Shown: positions 5,911 through 5,997 of the stretch, piece by piece | Layout: each line of letters begins with the position of its first letter | Numbering within the stretch: the stretch's first letter is position 1 | Assembly (NCBI GenBank): GCA_026225015.1 | Contig: JAMFRY010000227.1 | Coordinates: 1 to 5,997 of the forward strand | DNA from: Alphaproteobacteria bacterium | GTDB lineage: Bacteria; Pseudomonadota; Alphaproteobacteria; Acetobacterales; Acetobacteraceae | Reading direction: 5' to 3' | Length of the DNA stretch: 5,997 nucleotides | Made by a program: the position numbers and the translations under genes | Notes under the pieces: generated by a model | Database searches by the model: none | What the model was told of the DNA's origin: nothing | The model's input: only the letters and a program-made list of their open reading frames with translations

Positions 5911-5973
5911 AAGAAGGCAGCGGTGCTTTTTCTGATTTCCAAAAAAGCGGCTATTTTTCTTGTCTTCTAAATC
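5904..5973. terminator. Terminator-like long imperfect palindrome, possibly bidirectional
   Basis: Outer arms GATTTAGAAGA (5904-5914) and TCTTCTAAATC (5963-5973) are a perfect 11-base inverted repeat. Inside, GCTTTTT (5925-5931) pairs with AAAAAGC (5942-5948) around a 10-base loop, and a T5 run follows at 5954-5958. The left outer arm includes the TAG stop of the flavin reductase gene. Placement directly at the end of the dinB unit supports a terminator; the symmetry would let it work from either side. The AT-rich inner stem is weaker than a textbook intrinsic terminator. Confidence 0.55.
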
Positions 5974-5997
5974 ATCCGCGCCTGCGCCGCTTGCGCC

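Overview
The window looks like chromosomal core sequence from an alphaproteobacterium, most likely of the Acetobacteraceae/Rhodospirillales type. The evidence is the gene order hprK-rapZ-EIIA(Man type)-HPr-EI, the short HprK without an N-terminal domain, the EI active-site motif written GGPDGH rather than the enterobacterial GGRTSH, and a DNA polymerase IV with an N-terminal four-cysteine extension. The lineage is inferred from these protein features, not from a database search. I see no insertion sequence, tRNA, rRNA, CRISPR array or phage gene.

Minus strand, 3949 down to 1: a phosphotransferase (PTS) regulatory relay. In transcription order it holds hprK (HPr kinase/phosphorylase), rapZ (P-loop nucleotide-binding regulator), a stand-alone EIIA of the mannose family, ptsH (HPr) and ptsI (enzyme I). 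The left edge cuts ptsI only a few codons before its expected end. The first four genes are packed with gaps of about 10 bases or fewer. ptsI is set apart by 157 bases that hold a perfect 6-bp-stem hairpin and a possible separate promoter. No EIIB or EIIC permease gene is present. The likely role is regulatory: EI takes phosphate from PEP, passes it to HPr His22 and then to EIIA His9, while HprK phosphorylates HPr on Ser53.

The 159 bases from 3950 to 4108 separate hprK from the divergent dinB and hold candidate promoters in both directions.

Plus strand, 4109 to 5910: dinB (DNA polymerase IV), followed 8 bases later by a small flavin reductase closely resembling RutF/HpaC proteins. The pair is probably co-transcribed. 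The unit ends in a 70-base imperfect palindrome whose outer arms are perfect and whose left arm contains the flavin reductase stop codon; it looks like a terminator, possibly bidirectional.

No undescribed system is apparent. The most checkable oddities are an Asn in the RapZ Walker A motif where Ser/Thr is expected, the palindrome at the right end, the hpr-ptsI spacer, and the lack of clear Shine-Dalgarno sequences before almost every gene.
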